NCBI GenBank assembly: GCA_028278405.1 | Contig: JANQEK010000036.1 | Location: 1-64,000 of the forward strand | Direction of reading: 5' to 3' | From: Nitrospinaceae bacterium | Lineage (GTDB): Bacteria; Nitrospinota; Nitrospinia; Nitrospinales; Nitrospinaceae | Length of the DNA stretch: 64,000 bases | Shown here: positions 28,259-38,023 of the stretch, piece by piece | Layout of the letters: the number at the start of each line of letters is the position of its first letter | Numbering within the stretch: position 1 is the first letter of the stretch | Made by a program: the position numbers and the translations under genes | Notes under the pieces: generated by a model | What the model saw: the letters and a program-made list of their open reading frames with translations, nothing else | Told to the model about the DNA's origin: nothing | The model's database searches: none

Positions 28259-29968
28259 TTGATCAAACATGATGTCTTAATTGTGGGAGCAGGCCTGGCG
28301 GGGCAGCGCGCTGCATTAGAGGTGTGCAAAGAGCTGGATGTGGGCCTGTTGACCAAGGTGTATCCCTCCCGGTCGCACAGCGGCGCCGCGCAAGGAGGTA
28401 TCGCTGCTTCTCTCGGCAATTCCGAAGAAGACAGCTGGGAAGAGCACATGTTCGATACCGTCAAGGGTGGCGATTACCTGTCCGACCAGGATGCGGTGGA
28501 GGAATATGTCAAGGCTGCTCCAAGAGTCATCTATGAGTTGGAACATATGGGTTGCGCCTTCAGTCGAACCGATGATGGCAAAATCGCCCAGCGCAGTTTC
28601 GGGGGCCACTCCAAACCCCGCGCCTGTTTTTCCGCCGACCGGACCGGTCATGCCATTCTTCACGCCTTGCACGAGCAGGTGTTGAAAAACGCCAAATCCA
28701 TCAAGATCTATTCTGAATGGTACATGCACCAACTGGTGATCGAAGAAGGTCGCTGTTGCGGTGTTCTGGTGAGCAACATCCGTACGGGCGAAGTGGAAGT
28801 GATACAGGCGAAAGCCGTGGTCTTCGCCACCGGCGGCTATGGCCGGGTGTTTCAGATCACCACCAATGCGTTTGCTGGAACGGCGGACGGCGCGATTGCC
28901 GCGTTTCGTGCCGGCATCCCGCTGGAAGATCCGGAGTTTGTGCAATTTCATCCTTCCGGTTTATACCGCCAGGGAATTTTGTTTTCCGAAGCTGCACGGG
29001 GCGAGGGCGGTTACCTGCTCAACGGCAAGGGAGACCGGTTCATGGAACAATACGCGCCGTCACGAATGGAACTGGCGCCGCGTGATATTGTGGCGCGTGC
29101 CGAGCAGAGCGAAATCGACGCCGGACGCGGAGTCAATGGCGAGGATTATATTTTTCTGGACCTGCGTCATCTGGGAGAAGCGCGGATCATGGAGCGATTA
29201 CCGCAGATTCGCCAATTGGGAATCGACTTCATCGGAGTCGACTGCGTCAAAGAGCCTCTACCGATTCAGCCCTCTGCGCATTACTCCATGGGTGGCATTC
29301 CAACGGACAAGTTTGGACAAGTGGTGGCCGATGAAAACGGAACGCCAATGAAAGGATTCTTCGCGGCAGGGGAATGTGCCTGCGTTTCAGTGCACGGTGC
29401 CAACCGTTTAGGGACCAATTCTCTACTGGACGCTACGGTGTTCGGCGAACGTACCGGGCGGTCAGCGTTGGAGTATGCAAAAAATGCGGAATGCGGGGAA
29501 CTCAATGAAAGCCATCAGAAAGCCCGGGTATTGAATCAAATTGAAGAGATTTTTCAACGGGATGGCTCGGAAAGTTACAACGATATCCGGAATGAAATGA
29601 AACAAGTGATGATGGCCAAGTGTGGGGTGTTTCGTGACGAGGAGAACCTAAAATCCTGTGTCGCCTCCATCCGGGCCTTGAAGGAGCGTTATAAAAAAGG
29701 CAAAGTAACGGATAAGGGTCAATTGTTCAACACGGAGGTGTATGAGATCATCGAGTTGGGCAATATGCTTGAAATGGCTGAGATTATTTCAACCGCAGCG
29801 TTGGCGCGGAAGGAAAGCCGGGGCGGCCATTACCGAACCGATTTTCCGAAACGCGACGATCAGGAATTTCTTAAGCACACGTTCGTGTATCCCAAGGACG
29901 GTGAGTTGGAGTTGAAGTATAAGCCTGTGGTGATCACCCGGTATCAACCCAAAGAAAGAACGTATTGA
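28259..29968 (+). CDS. frdA: Fumarate reductase/succinate dehydrogenase flavoprotein subunit
   Basis: This 569-residue flavoprotein has the FAD-binding motif [16 protein letters not shown] at its N-terminus. The flavinylation histidine is in [12 protein letters not shown]. The catalytic segment is [11 protein letters not shown], and the C-terminal helical domain has the conserved arginines. No twin-arginine signal precedes it, so it faces the cytoplasm. The start is TTG with AGGAG nine bases upstream. It forms one operon with the iron-sulfur subunit (one-base overlap) and the HdrB-like subunit. In this three-subunit type, direction (succinate oxidation or fumarate reduction) is not decided by sequence; in a reductive TCA organism fumarate reduction is expected. 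Confidence 0.93.
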   Translation: MIKHDVLIVGAGLAGQRAALEVCKELDVGLLTKVYPSRSHSGAAQGGIAASLGNSEEDSWEEHMFDTVKGGDYLSDQDAVEEYVKAAPRVIYELEHMGCAFSRTDDGKIAQRSFGGHSKPRACFSADRTGHAILHALHEQVLKNAKSIKIYSEWYMHQLVIEEGRCCGVLVSNIRTGEVEVIQAKAVVFATGGYGRVFQITTNAFAGTADGAIAAFRAGIPLEDPEFVQFHPSGLYRQGILFSEAARGEGGYLLNGKGDRFMEQYAPSRMELAPRDIVARAEQSEIDAGRGVNGEDYIFLDLRHLGEARIMERLPQIRQLGIDFIGVDCVKEPLPIQPSAHYSMGGIPTDKFGQVVADENGTPMKGFFAAGECACVSVHGANRLGTNSLLDATVFGERTGRSALEYAKNAECGELNESHQKARVLNQIEEIFQRDGSESYNDIRNEMKQVMMAKCGVFRDEENLKSCVASIRALKERYKKGKVTDKGQLFNTEVYEIIELGNMLEMAEIISTAALARKESRGGHYRTDFPKRDDQEFLKHTFVYPKDGELELKYKPVVITRYQPKERTY

Positions 29969-30912
29969 TGGCAAAGTTTCGAATCAAACGGTACAACCCG
30001 GAAAAGCAGTCCGATCCTTATTACGAGGAATTCGATTACGATATCCCCGAAGGCGCAACCCTGCTCGATTGTCTGAACCACATCAAGTGGAATATGGACG
30101 GAACGCTGACTTATCGTATGTCCTGCCGAAGTGCGATTTGCGGTTCCTGCGGAATGAAGGGGAATGGGCACGCCCTGCTGGCCTGTCAAAAACAGGCCGC
30201 TCATCTTTTAAAGGATGGAAACGATACTATCACCATTGAACCGTTGGGGAATATGCCCGTTATCAAGGATCTGGCGACCGACTTCCAGCAGTTCTGGGAA
30301 AAAATTGATCAAGTGAAACCCTACCTCCAGAACAAGGAAAAGCCGCCGGAACTGGAACGCGGACAAAGTCCCCAGCAATTCAAGAAAATCGACGATGCCA
30401 CCACCTGCATCATGTGCGGGGCCTGTTATTCCGATTGCAACGTATTGGAGGTCGACAATAATTTCCTTGGGCCCGCGGCCCTGGCAAAGGCGCAACGGTT
30501 TGTTGGGGATTCGCGCGATAAGGCGACCCGCGAACGGATCAAGGAATTGAGCAAACCGGGCGGCATGTGGGATTGCACCCACTGTGGAGAGTGCGTGGAG
30601 CGGTGCCCCAAACCGGCGGAACCGTTTTACCGTATCAAGGATTTGATGGCTGTAGGATTGAAAGAAGGCGTGACCAACAACGTCGGCGCCCGGCATGCGT
30701 TGTCGTTCGTCAAATCGGTGAAGCACAGCGGTCGTTTGAACGAAAATAAAATTCCCGTCGAGTCGATGGGTTATTTTAATATCAAAGGGCTTCTGGATCT
30801 GGTTCCGGTCGGGTTGCGGATGTTGTTGAAAATGAAGATACCGCCCATCATTCACAAGCCGGTGGACGATGTGAAAGATGTGCAACGAATTTTTGAGGAG
30901 TTTGGCGAATGA
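29968..30912 (+). CDS. frdB: Fumarate reductase/succinate dehydrogenase iron-sulfur subunit
   Basis: This subunit of about 314 residues has the [2Fe-2S] ferredoxin cysteines ([14 protein letters not shown], then ALLACQ). The later cluster motifs are [11 protein letters not shown] and [14 protein letters not shown]. The C-terminal extension of about 70 residues beyond the last cluster is typical of members that partner a CCG-domain protein rather than a haem-binding anchor. The ATG start overlaps the frdA stop (TGATG). Electrons pass from FAD through these clusters to the third subunit. Confidence 0.93.
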   Translation: MAKFRIKRYNPEKQSDPYYEEFDYDIPEGATLLDCLNHIKWNMDGTLTYRMSCRSAICGSCGMKGNGHALLACQKQAAHLLKDGNDTITIEPLGNMPVIKDLATDFQQFWEKIDQVKPYLQNKEKPPELERGQSPQQFKKIDDATTCIMCGACYSDCNVLEVDNNFLGPAALAKAQRFVGDSRDKATRERIKELSKPGGMWDCTHCGECVERCPKPAEPFYRIKDLMAVGLKEGVTNNVGARHALSFVKSVKHSGRLNENKIPVESMGYFNIKGLLDLVPVGLRMLLKMKIPPIIHKPVDDVKDVQRIFEEFGE

Positions 30913-31793
30913 AGTTTGCGTTGTTTACCGGATGCGTGGCTAAAGGAGCAACCCGCGAATTGATGCTGGCGACGATCAAGTCTGCCGAGGCGCTCGGAAT
31001 TGATTTTGTCGAAATGAAAAGCGCCGCCTGCTGTGGTGCGGGCGTTGTATCCGAGAAGAATCCGGTATTGACCGATGCCATCAACGCGCGTACGTTTGCG
31101 CTGGCGGAGGAACAGGGTCTGGACCTCATCACCATCTGTTCGACCTGTCAGGGCAACCTCAAAAAATCCGAATGCCACCTTGACGAAGATGTGGAATACA
31201 AATCCAAAATCAACCATGTTCTAAAGGATGGCGGGCATCAGTACGAGGGTGGTAAAATTAAAATCAAGCATTTCTCCAATATCCTGGCGACACCGGAAGG
31301 CAAAGCGTTGCTGAAGGAAAAAATCAAACGTCCGTTGACCGGACTCAAGGCGGCTGGTTTTTACGGGTGTTATGTGCTGCGGCCTTCAGAGCTGTCAGAG
31401 TACGAAGACCCGGACAATCCGAAAGAACTGGAAGAACTGTTCGAGATTCTCGGCGCAACGCCGGTCTATTATCCCAGCCGGATCAAGTGTTGTGGCTTTC
31501 CTATTATAATGATGAACAAAGAGGCCTCACACGAACTGGCGGGCAACGCTCTGATCGAAGCGGTGGAGGGCGGAGCCGATTGCGTGGTAACCGGCTGTCC
31601 GTTGTGTCATCTGAGTCTCGACTCCTATCAGCCGGAAATCGAAAGCATGCAGAAAAAGCATTATTCCATCCCCATCCTGCACCTGCCGCAACTGGTGGCG
31701 CTGGCTCTTGGATTCAGCCCGGAGGAAATCGGCATGGACAAGCATATCGTGTCCACCGCCGGACTCGACAAGATCCTCGCCCAATACGCCTGA
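30909..31793 (+). CDS. HdrB/SdhE-like CCG-domain third subunit of the fumarate reductase
   Basis: This 294-residue protein has two CCG-type cysteine-rich domains. The first includes CVAKG near the start, SAACCGAG and ICSTCQGNL. The second includes [16 protein letters not shown] and [11 protein letters not shown]. These are the ligand sets for non-cubane iron-sulfur clusters of HdrB. The family replaces the membrane anchor in non-classical succinate:quinone reductases (SdhE) and methylmenaquinol:fumarate reductases (MfrE). It overlaps frdB by four bases (ATGA). No transmembrane helix is seen, so attachment to the membrane would be peripheral. The electron partner, quinone or another carrier, is not decided by the sequence. 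Confidence 0.9.
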   Translation: MKFALFTGCVAKGATRELMLATIKSAEALGIDFVEMKSAACCGAGVVSEKNPVLTDAINARTFALAEEQGLDLITICSTCQGNLKKSECHLDEDVEYKSKINHVLKDGGHQYEGGKIKIKHFSNILATPEGKALLKEKIKRPLTGLKAAGFYGCYVLRPSELSEYEDPDNPKELEELFEILGATPVYYPSRIKCCGFPIIMMNKEASHELAGNALIEAVEGGADCVVTGCPLCHLSLDSYQPEIESMQKKHYSIPILHLPQLVALALGFSPEEIGMDKHIVSTAGLDKILAQYA

Positions 31794-31836
31794 AAAGCAG
31801 TTCCCACTCTTTATAAAGTGAACTTATAAAATTATC

Positions 31837-31876
31837 AGCGGAGATACTCCGCTCGTTCTAAAAGTGTTACACTTTT
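31837..31876 (+). repeat. Two adjacent small hairpins before the transporter gene
   Basis: A 7-base-pair stem with a 3-base loop (AGCGGAG/CTCCGCT, 31837-31853) is followed closely by another (AAAAGTG/CACTTTT around TTA, 31860-31876). The second ends five bases before the transporter ATG at 31881. The first could weakly terminate or stabilise the frd transcript. The second would cover the position of the ribosome-binding site, where no Shine-Dalgarno match is visible. Confidence 0.55.
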
Positions 31877-31880
31877 AAAG

Positions 31881-33437
31881 ATGGACGAACTGCACTTTGT
31901 TCTGAAAAAGAAAATAGTCCTCTTGGTCGGCGGCTTGGTCCTGTTCTTCTTTATGCTGGTCATGCCGACCCCTGAGGGTGTTTCGCCTGAAGGCCAACGA
32001 ATGGCGGCAGTCGCCATGTTGATGGCTCTCTGGTGGATCGGCGAAGCGGTGCCGCTGGCCGTGACTTCGCTGATGCCTCTCATTCTGTATCCCCTCCTGG
32101 GAATCCTTCCCAGCAAGGAAGTCGCACCCAATTACACCAATCACCTCGTGTTCCTTTTCATGGGCGGGTTCATGATTGCCCTCGCTATGGAGAAGTGGAA
32201 TTTCCACAAGCGGATTGCGCTGGTGATCATCCGTTTTATCGGTACTAGCCCGTCGCGCATTATTCTGGGGTTTATGGTGTCCACCGCGTTTCTGTCGATG
32301 TGGATCTCCAACACCGCGACCACCATGATGATGCTTCCGGTCGCCATTGCGGTGGTCCAGCAAATCGCTTCGCAGGCCAGTATCCGGGGAGAACGCAAAG
32401 AATCGACCCGTCACAAGGTAGAGCGTCACTTCGGGCTGGCGCTCATGTTGGGTCTGGCTTATTCGGCGAGCATCGGCGGTGTTGGGACACTGATCGGCAC
32501 CGCACCCAATATTGTTTTTGCCGGATTCTATAAAAACAGTTTTCCCGATCAGCCGGAGATCACATTTCTGCATTGGATGACAGTCGCTCTTCCCATCGTG
32601 ATCATCTTTTTGCCGCTGGTGTGGGTGTACCTGTGTCGATGGGTGACCCGCGTGCGGATTCGTGACATCGAAGTGCAGGATGGAGCAAAGAACCTGATCG
32701 AGGAAGAATTGAAAGCGTTGGGACCCATGCATCGAGCTGAAAAATTTGTTGCGGTTATATTTTTGCTCACGGCCCTGTTATGGATTTTTCGTCAGCCGAT
32801 CAACCTGGGGTCCTTCGAGATTCCCGGCTGGTCCTCGCTGTTTTCCTGGGGAGGGGGTATTCACGACGCGACCGTGGCCATGTTTATGGGTATGGTGTTG
32901 ATGCTGGTGCCGCTGGGCTATCCGAAGGGTATGGAGCTCAACGGTAAGCTGGAATACTTTGCGCTCGACTGGAAAACCGTACAGGAAAAACTACCGTGGG
33001 GAATTCTTCTGTTGTTCGGGGGTGGGTTTGCGCTGGCGTCGGGATTCAGAAGCACCGGCCTGGATGTATGGATCGGCCAGCAGTTGACGGGCATTCAATC
33101 CCTGCCGTTGTGGATGATCATTTTAACGCTATGCCTGGGCATCACGTTCCTGACGGAGTTCACTTCCAACACCGCGACGGCGACCATGATCCTGCCGGTC
33201 ATCGCTGGAGCATCCGTTATGATGGATACGCATCCGCTCCTGTTGATGGTGCCGGTGACCGTTTCCGCATCGTTCGCGTTCATGATGCCGGTGGCGACAC
33301 CGCCCAATGCCATCGTGTTCGGCAGCGGCTGGGTGACCGTGCCCCAAATGTCCCGCGCCGGATTCATCCTCAATTTTGTCGGGGCCGCCCTCATCACAGG
33401 AGCCATCCTTCTCCTGGTTCCGCTTCTCATTCCATAA
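31881..33437 (+). CDS. SLC13/DASS-family dicarboxylate transporter
   Basis: This 518-residue protein has roughly eleven membrane segments and the two SNT signatures of the divalent-anion:sodium symporters: WISNTATTMMMLP in the first half and TSNTATATMILP in the second. The pairing with PNAIVFGSGWVTVPQM near the C-terminus is typical of the family. Substrates are usually succinate, malate or fumarate, and the position directly after the fumarate reductase genes supports C4-dicarboxylates. There is an 87-base gap with two hairpins to the previous gene, so it may be controlled separately. Ion coupling (Na+ or H+) is not decided. Confidence 0.9.
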   Translation: MDELHFVLKKKIVLLVGGLVLFFFMLVMPTPEGVSPEGQRMAAVAMLMALWWIGEAVPLAVTSLMPLILYPLLGILPSKEVAPNYTNHLVFLFMGGFMIALAMEKWNFHKRIALVIIRFIGTSPSRIILGFMVSTAFLSMWISNTATTMMMLPVAIAVVQQIASQASIRGERKESTRHKVERHFGLALMLGLAYSASIGGVGTLIGTAPNIVFAGFYKNSFPDQPEITFLHWMTVALPIVIIFLPLVWVYLCRWVTRVRIRDIEVQDGAKNLIEEELKALGPMHRAEKFVAVIFLLTALLWIFRQPINLGSFEIPGWSSLFSWGGGIHDATVAMFMGMVLMLVPLGYPKGMELNGKLEYFALDWKTVQEKLPWGILLLFGGGFALASGFRSTGLDVWIGQQLTGIQSLPLWMIILTLCLGITFLTEFTSNTATATMILPVIAGASVMMDTHPLLLMVPVTVSASFAFMMPVATPPNAIVFGSGWVTVPQMSRAGFILNFVGAALITGAILLLVPLLIP

Positions 33438-33457
33438 TTGTGCGATGGAGTTTTAAG

Positions 33458-35746
33458 ATGAAAACTTTCTGGAATTTTAGAAAGCGCTTAATCTCCTTTG
33501 TATGGATTTTGGTAGTGGTGATGGGATTGGGGAGTTGGACATGGCCATTAGTTGTGCCCCTGTCGGTCGTTACCGACATCCCACATGTTTCGGAGCCCCT
33601 GCCAAAAATTGTTTCCGAAACCCGCAGCAAGCCAGAGGTTTATATCCAGGAAGGACACAGTAAAAGAATGGTGGTTTTGGCGGCGGCCTTGTCTCCAGAC
33701 GGCCGACATGTGGTGACCGGGGGCTGGAGTTCGAAGATAATCGTTTGGGATCGGGAGTCCGGCAGAGAGTTGCGGGTTTTAGAGGCACCCGGGGATCCTA
33801 AAACTTTAGCGGTGTCCCCCAACGGTCGAATAATTTTATCGGGGGGGCACACTATAATCCGTGGGTACTCCGACATAATAACTGAAGAATACGAAGCCTT
33901 GGTCCTCTGGGACATAAAAACGGGAAAGAAATTTCGTGTGTTTAAAGGGCATCAAAAAGAAGTGGCAAGTGCGGTTTTTTCTCCTGATGGAAAATACATT
34001 GCCTCTGGAGGTGAGGGAAGAGTCGTGGTTCTCTGGGAGGTGGCCAGCGGTCGAGTAATAAAAAAGTTTCCCGAGCACGCCGCTGATATTCAATCGGTGT
34101 CTTTTTCTTCTGATGGAAAGAAGTTGTTTGTAGCGACCGTCAGTCCCTCACGTTCGTTTAATGAAGTCTTTTACATATGGGATGTAGAGTCGGGGCAAAA
34201 GGAATTCTCGTTCAACCCGAAACTTTACAAAGTCGAATCCGTGGCTTTCTCCGCCGATGGAAAATTTGTTGCCGTAGCGTCAACGTTTAGCATCGACGTG
34301 TATGAGGTTAAATCTGGTAATCAGATTTTTTCTACGGCCAGGCCCTTCCGTGAAGAATTGGTCATGGCGCTATCACCGGACGGAGGTCAGCTTCTTGCCG
34401 GGTTCCCCAACAGGATGATCTGGTGGAATACCCGGTCGGGACTCAGGATCAAAAAGTTTTTGACGGGTTTGGATCAGTCCACCGAATCCCTTGCGCTTTC
34501 TCAAGACGGTCGCTATGCCCTGGTAGCCGGTTTTAACGCGCCTACCCAATTGTATGACTTAAAGTTAATGAAAGAAGTTCAATACTACGGTCGCCCCAGC
34601 ATCCGTTTGAGTGATGTGTTGGTATCTTCAGATGGAAAAAGGCTGGCCACCAGTTTGTGGGAGAGTACCGCCCGGATTTGGGATTTGCAGACAGGGCGCA
34701 GTTTGCTGCTGGTCCCGGATTATAAGCTGAATACATTCAGGCAGCAGCCTAAATATATTACCCGGGGTATAGGCGACTTGGAGCTATCCAGAGACGGCAA
34801 ACGATTGTATGGCAACGGATGGAATTCTGCTTTCCGTATTTGGAATGCGCATACCGGTAAGCAACTTAAAATGTTTCGAGAGGACTTTCTCGCTTTGTCG
34901 GAAGATGAGCGTTATTTTTTGTCGAAAAATTATGACACCGCAAGATTGTGGGATCTAAAAGCACAAAAAATGATTCGGGAGTTTAAGGTCTCCGAAAAGA
35001 GTATTTATAAGGCGGCTTTTTCACCGGATGGAAAACTCGCTGTTATTACCGGTTACGACAAAACAATGGCTGTGTGGGACATGGGTACTGGAGAGAAAAT
35101 AAAACCATTAATAGGTCATAAGGAATATGTTGCGGATGTAGTTTTTACCAGGGACGGCAAGCGGTTGTTGTCCGCCGGGAGCGACAGTACCCTCAAGCTT
35201 TGGGATTTGGCTACAGGAAATGTTTTGCTGACTTTTGTGGGGCATGGTACCGAATGGCTGAAAAGCGGGGTTAAAAGTGTTGCCATCTCCCGGGATGAGA
35301 AGTTTGCCGCATCGGCAGGTGGCGATGGTAAGGTCATTTTATGGGATATGAAAACCGGAAAAAGACTTAAAACTTTTTCCGGTCATAAGGAAAGCGCAGG
35401 CTCGGTGGTTTTTTCCCGCGATGGCCGAAAAATAGTTTCCGGAGGTTTCCACGGCGCTCTTCATGTCTGGGATGTCGGCAGTGGCAAAGAACTTTTGAGA
35501 ATGTTCAGCTTCCGGGGTGGCGGATGGGCTTCAATAACTCCGGAAGGCTATTATGTTGCCGATGAGAAGGGGGAAAAACGTCTCAGTGTCAGAGTCGGCG
35601 GCAAAATCAATTATCTTGTCGATCATAAAGGGAAGAAAAGTTTCGAATCCAGAGTCGGCGGCAAAATTTATGGAATCGAGTCTTTCCGGAGTCAATTCTA
35701 CAAACCAGAAAAAGTGAAACAGGCACTGGCTTCCTCCTCACACTAG
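33458..35746 (+). CDS. Exported WD40-repeat protein
   Basis: The protein of about 762 residues starts at ATG 33458. A longer upstream frame overlaps the transporter and is not real. An N-terminal hydrophobic segment (about 9-32) acts as signal or anchor. At least ten WD40 units follow, recognisable by FSPDGK-type turns and LWD/VWD ends, enough for one large or two propellers. The last 70 residues (WASITPEGYYVADEKGEK... FYKPEKVKQAL) resemble the C-terminal linker found before caspase-like domains in bacterial WD40 proteins, but no caspase domain follows. Two 60-base units near the end are duplicated. Sampled GC is about 40%, lower than the transporter gene next to it. Partner proteins are unknown. 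Confidence 0.85.
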   Translation: MKTFWNFRKRLISFVWILVVVMGLGSWTWPLVVPLSVVTDIPHVSEPLPKIVSETRSKPEVYIQEGHSKRMVVLAAALSPDGRHVVTGGWSSKIIVWDRESGRELRVLEAPGDPKTLAVSPNGRIILSGGHTIIRGYSDIITEEYEALVLWDIKTGKKFRVFKGHQKEVASAVFSPDGKYIASGGEGRVVVLWEVASGRVIKKFPEHAADIQSVSFSSDGKKLFVATVSPSRSFNEVFYIWDVESGQKEFSFNPKLYKVESVAFSADGKFVAVASTFSIDVYEVKSGNQIFSTARPFREELVMALSPDGGQLLAGFPNRMIWWNTRSGLRIKKFLTGLDQSTESLALSQDGRYALVAGFNAPTQLYDLKLMKEVQYYGRPSIRLSDVLVSSDGKRLATSLWESTARIWDLQTGRSLLLVPDYKLNTFRQQPKYITRGIGDLELSRDGKRLYGNGWNSAFRIWNAHTGKQLKMFREDFLALSEDERYFLSKNYDTARLWDLKAQKMIREFKVSEKSIYKAAFSPDGKLAVITGYDKTMAVWDMGTGEKIKPLIGHKEYVADVVFTRDGKRLLSAGSDSTLKLWDLATGNVLLTFVGHGTEWLKSGVKSVAISRDEKFAASAGGDGKVILWDMKTGKRLKTFSGHKESAGSVVFSRDGRKIVSGGFHGALHVWDVGSGKELLRMFSFRGGGWASITPEGYYVADEKGEKRLSVRVGGKINYLVDHKGKKSFESRVGGKIYGIESFRSQFYKPEKVKQALASSSH
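35590..35667 (+). repeat. 60-base in-frame duplication at the end of the WD40 gene
   Basis: An identical 18-base sequence (35590-35607 and 35650-35667, encoding the RVGGKI motif) recurs with a period of exactly 60 bases. The surrounding 20-residue units (around KRLSVRVGGKI and KSFESRVGGKI) are similar but diverged. The period is a multiple of three, so the reading frame is kept, which indicates an internal protein duplication and not an assembly error. Confidence 0.8.
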
Positions 35747-35800
35747 AATTCGCTGTTTTGGGAAAAAAGCGTTTTCGAAACCCAGTGCATTCCCGACTTA

Positions 35801-36196
35801 CTAAGCGGTCATGCCGAAATAAATCACAGTTAAGCCGGCGAGGATAAAAGTATAGGCGCAAACTCTGAACATTGTCCTGGCAAGTTTCCAACGCTTTGCC
35901 GTCGCTTCGTTCTGGATATCCGGGAAATGAACCTGAGTGAAATAACCTGTTCCGCGATGCATGGTGGAGAATAGAATACTTATGAAAAATAATTGTGTGG
36001 CGGCCGGGAGATAGGATCTTGCCAGGTCAAACGTATCTTGTTGCCACAGATACCCGAGAAAAATCAAAATGGCGATGATCGTGACATGGGTTAAAAAGAT
36101 AGAGGTCTTCAGGGAGTCCTCGCTGAATTTGATCTGGGATTTCAAGTCGTCCAGTTTGGATTTTTCTGAGGTGCCTTCGGGGATACCCATGGTCAT
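35801..36196 (-). CDS. Small membrane protein of unknown function
   Basis: The 131 residues (or 129 from the second ATG at 36190) contain an N-terminal amphipathic segment, then three likely membrane helices: SIFLTHVTIIAILIFLGYL, YLPAATQLFFISILF and VCAYTFILAGLTVIYFGM. Charged loops lie between them. I recognise no family. It lies alone between the WD40 gene, convergent, and gcvPB, which is further downstream on the plus-strand map but read from the same minus strand. No function is proposed. Confidence 0.6.
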   Translation of the reverse strand: MTMGIPEGTSEKSKLDDLKSQIKFSEDSLKTSIFLTHVTIIAILIFLGYLWQQDTFDLARSYLPAATQLFFISILFSTMHRGTGYFTQVHFPDIQNEATAKRWKLARTMFRVCAYTFILAGLTVIYFGMTA

Positions 36197-36304
36197 TTCT
36201 CCGCCAAGTTTTCACAGGAACTTATAAATTTATGCTAAGTGCCGGGTGAAGGGATGTCAAGGGACGCGCTTGGCGCTCAGGCATGAATGGGAATGAAGGG
36301 AAAA

Positions 36305-37795
36305 CTACTTTTTCCACCTCAACACCGGTTGGCGTGCGGCGCGGGCTTCGTCGGGGCGGGAGACTTTGGTCAGGATGGGTGCGTCGGGGAAACTCTTTGG
36401 GTTCTGTTCGGCTTCCTTCGCGATGGTTTTCATGGCGTGAATGAACTGGTCAAGGGTTTCCTTCGACTCGGATTCAGTCGGCTCGACCATCAACGCGCCT
36501 TTGACGATTAATGGAAAGTAAACCGTCGGCGGATGAAAGCCGTGGTCGATCAGCATCTTGGCGATGTCCAACGTTTTAACGTTGTGTTTCAACTGTTCCT
36601 TATCGTTGAAGACGCATTCGTGCAGACTGGGCCCGGGGAAGGGCAGGTGGTAGTCGTCTTTCAACCGTGCCTTGATGTAGTTGGCGTTCAGGACCGCCGA
36701 CTCGCAGGCTTCGCGGATGCCATCGGGTCCCAGAGTTCTGATATAAGTATAGGCACGCACCAGCACACCGAAGTTGCCGTAAAAGGTTCGGACCTTGCCG
36801 ATACTTTTTGGATGATCGTAATTACAAATGTAAGTACCTTTCTTGTTTTCAATATGAGGCACAGGTAAAAAGGGTTTTAGAAAATCCTTCACGCCGACCG
36901 GACCCGCTCCCGGTCCACCACCGCCGTGCGGTGTCGAAAACGTTTTGTGCAGGTTGAAGTGCAGAACATCGACTCCCGTATCACCCACTTTACAGACACC
37001 CGTCAACGCATTCAGGTTGGCGCCGTCGCAATACACCAGTCCGCCTTTCGAGTGCACAATTTCGGTGATCTCCAGGATATTTTTTTCAAACATGCCGAGC
37101 GTGTTGGGATTGGTCAGCATGATAGCGGCAGTATCTTCATCCATCAACGCCTTCAGCTTGGCCATGTCGATCAGGCCTTCGGCGTCTGACGGAATCTGTA
37201 CGGTGTCATATCCACACAAAGCCGAGCTGGCGGGGTTGGTGCCGTGGGCGGAGTCGGGCATCAGCACTTTGCTGCGTTTTTCACCCCGCGATTCCAGGCA
37301 GGCCTTGATGACCAGCATACCGGTCATTTCACCGTGTGCTCCGGCGGCGGGTTGCAGGCTGACGGCGTCCATACCGCTGATTTCCTTTAAATACTCCTGA
37401 AGTTCGAACATCAACTGCAGACTGCCTTGCGACAACGCCTCCGGCGCGTAAGGATGGTGTTGGCTGAGGCCGGGGAGACGCGCCATATCCTCGTTGAGTT
37501 TCGGGTTGTATTTCATGGTGCAGGAACCGAGCGGATAGAAGTTGCCGTCGATGCTGAAATTCCATTGCGAGAGCCGCGTGAAATGGCGCACCACGTCGAG
37601 TTCTGTCAACTCCGGTAGGTGCTCGACGGGACCGCGGACTTCATCTGCTGGGAGCAGGGTTTCCGGATCTGCATCGGGAATTGGGGTGGACGGCAGGGAG
37701 TACGCTTTTCTGCCGGACGAGCCGAGATCGAACAGGGTCGGTTCGTCGAAAATGAGACCTTTAACGCCGGGGCGGTGGGCGGAATTTTGAGCCAT
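36305..37795 (-). CDS. gcvPB: Glycine dehydrogenase (decarboxylating) subunit 2, GcvPB
   Basis: The 496 residues correspond to the C-terminal half of the glycine cleavage P protein, as found in organisms with split GcvPA/GcvPB. The family start HRPGVKGLIFDEPTLFDLGS is present, then PLGSCTMKYNPK and SLQPAAGAHGEMTGML. The PLP-binding lysine is in FNLHKTFSTPHGGGGPGAGP. The enzyme decarboxylates glycine and passes the aminomethyl group to the lipoyl H protein. gcvPA, gcvH and gcvT are not in the window. It is downstream of the Trm112-like gene with a 49-base gap and could be in the same operon. Confidence 0.95.
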   Translation of the reverse strand: MAQNSAHRPGVKGLIFDEPTLFDLGSSGRKAYSLPSTPIPDADPETLLPADEVRGPVEHLPELTELDVVRHFTRLSQWNFSIDGNFYPLGSCTMKYNPKLNEDMARLPGLSQHHPYAPEALSQGSLQLMFELQEYLKEISGMDAVSLQPAAGAHGEMTGMLVIKACLESRGEKRSKVLMPDSAHGTNPASSALCGYDTVQIPSDAEGLIDMAKLKALMDEDTAAIMLTNPNTLGMFEKNILEITEIVHSKGGLVYCDGANLNALTGVCKVGDTGVDVLHFNLHKTFSTPHGGGGPGAGPVGVKDFLKPFLPVPHIENKKGTYICNYDHPKSIGKVRTFYGNFGVLVRAYTYIRTLGPDGIREACESAVLNANYIKARLKDDYHLPFPGPSLHECVFNDKEQLKHNVKTLDIAKMLIDHGFHPPTVYFPLIVKGALMVEPTESESKETLDQFIHAMKTIAKEAEQNPKSFPDAPILTKVSRPDEARAARQPVLRWKK

Positions 37796-37844
37796 GGGAA
37801 AGGGACCTTTATATATAGAAGAAACAATTCGTATCTTTGAGCTT

Positions 37845-38021
37845 TTAATCGACCGGTTCAGCCTCCTCAGTCAGTATCGCCGGAACGTCGTCGCGAATCG
37901 GATACTTCAGTTTGCAGGCCATGCAGATCAGTCCGTCCTCTTCTGGAGTGAGGGTGAATTCACCCTGGCACCGGGGGCATTCCAGAATTTCCAGCAAATC
38001 TTTTTCCATACCGGGATTCAT
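37845..38021 (-). CDS. Trm112-family zinc-binding protein
   Basis: This small protein of about 58 residues shows the Trm112/YcaR pattern: LLEILECPRCQGEFTL, then a second pair in LICMACKLKYPIRDDVPAIL. The four cysteines (CPRC and CMAC) fit a zinc ribbon. I chose the ATG at 38021, three bases after the preceding stop; ATG at 38009 is possible. Trm112-like proteins can be activating partners of methyltransferases. In bacteria they often lie near kdsB/lpxK and lipid A genes, which fits the fused lipopolysaccharide gene immediately upstream. Confidence 0.85.
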   Translation of the reverse strand: MNPGMEKDLLEILECPRCQGEFTLTPEEDGLICMACKLKYPIRDDVPAILTEEAEPVD

Positions 38022-38023
38022 TT

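Noticed and set aside
32996-33457. An upstream extension of the WD40 reading frame over the transporter gene.
   Set aside because: It overlaps the transporter and encodes no WD40 pattern; the ATG at 33458 gives a proper signal segment.
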